Shown: piece after piece, positions 4,708 through 5,551 of the stretch
Layout: the number at the start of each line of letters is the position of its first letter
How positions within the stretch are numbered: position 1 is the first letter of the stretch
DNA from: Lachnospiraceae bacterium
Lineage (GTDB): Bacteria > Bacillota_A > Clostridia > Lachnospirales > Lachnospiraceae
Length of the DNA: 5,551 nt
Assembly (NCBI GenBank): GCA_017996675.1
Contig: JAGOGN010000108.1
Span: 1-5,551 of the forward strand
Reading direction: 5' to 3'
Notes under the pieces: generated by a model
The model's database searches: none
What the model was told of the DNA's origin: nothing
What the model saw: the letters and a program-made list of their open reading frames with translations, nothing else
Translations under genes and position numbers: made by a program

Positions 4708-5551
4708 TGAATCTGCTCTCCAATCTGAGCCATTATATGTAACAAGGTAAGTGCTGCAAGACGAACTGTATTTCCAGTCGGATCATATTGTGGAGCTACC
4801 TCCACCAAATCCGCTCCTACAATTTTTCCTTTCTTTGCTATTCCTGATATGATTTCACAGACCTGATCAAACATTAGACCGCCTGGATAAGGCGATGCCA
4901 CTCCTGGTGCAATGGACATATCAAATCCATCAATATCTACCGTTAAATAATACGCTTTTGCATCTGGTACCTGTGCAACGATTTCATCTACGCTTAATAT
5001 TCTTGCCTTGGATCCAGGAATCAGTACACTTCCATAATCTCTCGCATCTTGAAAATCTTTTTTGGTGCTACTTCCAATCCCACGGATTCCAATCTGCACC
5101 ATTTTTCCAATATGGTCCATTTCGGACAATCTTCTCATTGGACTTCCATTTCCATAATATTGATTTCCCGTATGATCTTTCCAATCCAAATGCGCATCAA
5201 ACTGAATCACGCAGATTTCTTCTCCTAGTTCCTCAAACGCCTTACCCACTGGAATTGTAATGGAATGATCCCCTCCAACAATAATTGGAACCGTATTTTT
5301 ACGTAATATTTTTCTGGTACATTCCTCTATACTTTCAAACCCATAACTTAAATCACCTTGTAGTACATCTGTATCTCCACAATCAACTATTTTTAACGGT
5401 TCTTGCAAATATTGCTGGTCTTTTTCAAAATCATAAAAACCGGCCGCACCCCTTGCATATTGTGTAGATGCTTCACGAATTCGTCTTGGCCCCAGTCTTG
5501 CTCCGCTCAAAAATCCTACTCCTAAATCATAAGGCACTCCTAGCACCGCAA
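4704..5551 (-). CDS. Agmatinase/arginase-family ureohydrolase, N-terminus cut by window edge
   Basis: Binuclear metal hydrolase that removes urea from a guanidino compound; agmatine to putrescine is the most likely reaction, but substrate is not proven. Numbering from the codon at 5544-5546, all six metal ligands are present: His94 in GGDHS, Asp117, His119 and Asp121 in DAHLD, and Asp204 and Asp206 in VDIDGFD. The conserved Glu249 (DLVEVAP) and a family-typical start region GVPYDLG with GxRxGPRRIR are also visible. The reading frame stays open to 5551 (an Ala codon, then a partial codon), and the GTG at 5546 has no ribosome binding site, so the true start lies outside. About 281 residues are seen against roughly 285-325 for the family. 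DAHLDWKD followed by NGSPMRRLSEM differs from E. coli SpeB, so guanidinobutyrase or another guanidinohydrolase remains possible. It converges on the regulator gene and overlaps it by 4 nt. Confidence 0.92.
   Translation of the reverse strand, partial: AVLGVPYDLGVGFLSGARLGPRRIREASTQYARGAAGFYDFEKDQQYLQEPLKIVDCGDTDVLQGDLSYGFESIEECTRKILRKNTVPIIVGGDHSITIPVGKAFEELGEEICVIQFDAHLDWKDHTGNQYYGNGSPMRRLSEMDHIGKMVQIGIRGIGSSTKKDFQDARDYGSVLIPGSKARILSVDEIVAQVPDAKAYYLTVDIDGFDMSIAPGVASPYPGGLMFDQVCEIISGIAKKGKIVGADLVEVAPQYDPTGNTVRLAALTLLHIMAQIGEQIH

Overview
The window comes from a low-GC Gram-positive anaerobe, most likely a member of the Clostridia and possibly Lachnospiraceae. The evidence is AT-rich codon use, strong AAGGAGG-type ribosome binding sites, a GTG start, an asnB with the Firmicutes-style SSGVDSS loop, and a clostridial-type copper ATPase with metal-binding domains at both ends. 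This is inferred from sequence character only; no species can be named.

Layout from left to right. (1) Positions 1-1319, minus: N-terminal 439 residues of a glutamine-hydrolysing asparagine synthetase (asnB), with its C-terminus beyond the left edge. (2) Positions 1320-1387: a compact asnB promoter whose -35 box lies on the stop codon of the next gene. (3) Positions 1385-3907, minus: an 840-residue Cu(I)-exporting P1B-type ATPase (copA) with one heavy-metal-associated (HMA) domain at each end. A strong Shine-Dalgarno and an in-frame ATG inside it could yield the last 69 residues as a free CopZ-type copper chaperone. (4) Positions 3935-4096, minus: a 53-residue single-span membrane protein with a five-cysteine tail, of the FeoB-associated Cys-rich type, 27 nt upstream of copA and probably co-transcribed with it. 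(5) Positions 4097-4323: a divergent regulatory region. It holds a good minus-strand promoter (TTGACA, 17 bp, TAAACT), an inverted repeat matching DtxR-type half-sites at the predicted transcription start, and a leader hairpin. (6) Positions 4324-4707, plus: a short DtxR/MntR-family metal-dependent regulator. (7) Positions 4704-5551, minus: an agmatinase/arginase-family ureohydrolase, convergent with the regulator, overlapping it by 4 nt and cut at its N-terminus by the right edge.

The central block reads as a metal-homeostasis module: a DtxR-family regulator divergent from a bicistronic operon of a small Cys-rich membrane protein and a copper exporter, with a plausible operator at the operon's start. 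The unusual points are the candidate nested copZ, the pairing of a copper exporter with an Fe/Mn-type regulator and an Fe-transport-type accessory protein without feoA or feoB in the window, and the spacing of the operator half-sites. No RNA genes, CRISPR arrays, insertion sequences or strong intrinsic terminators were seen.
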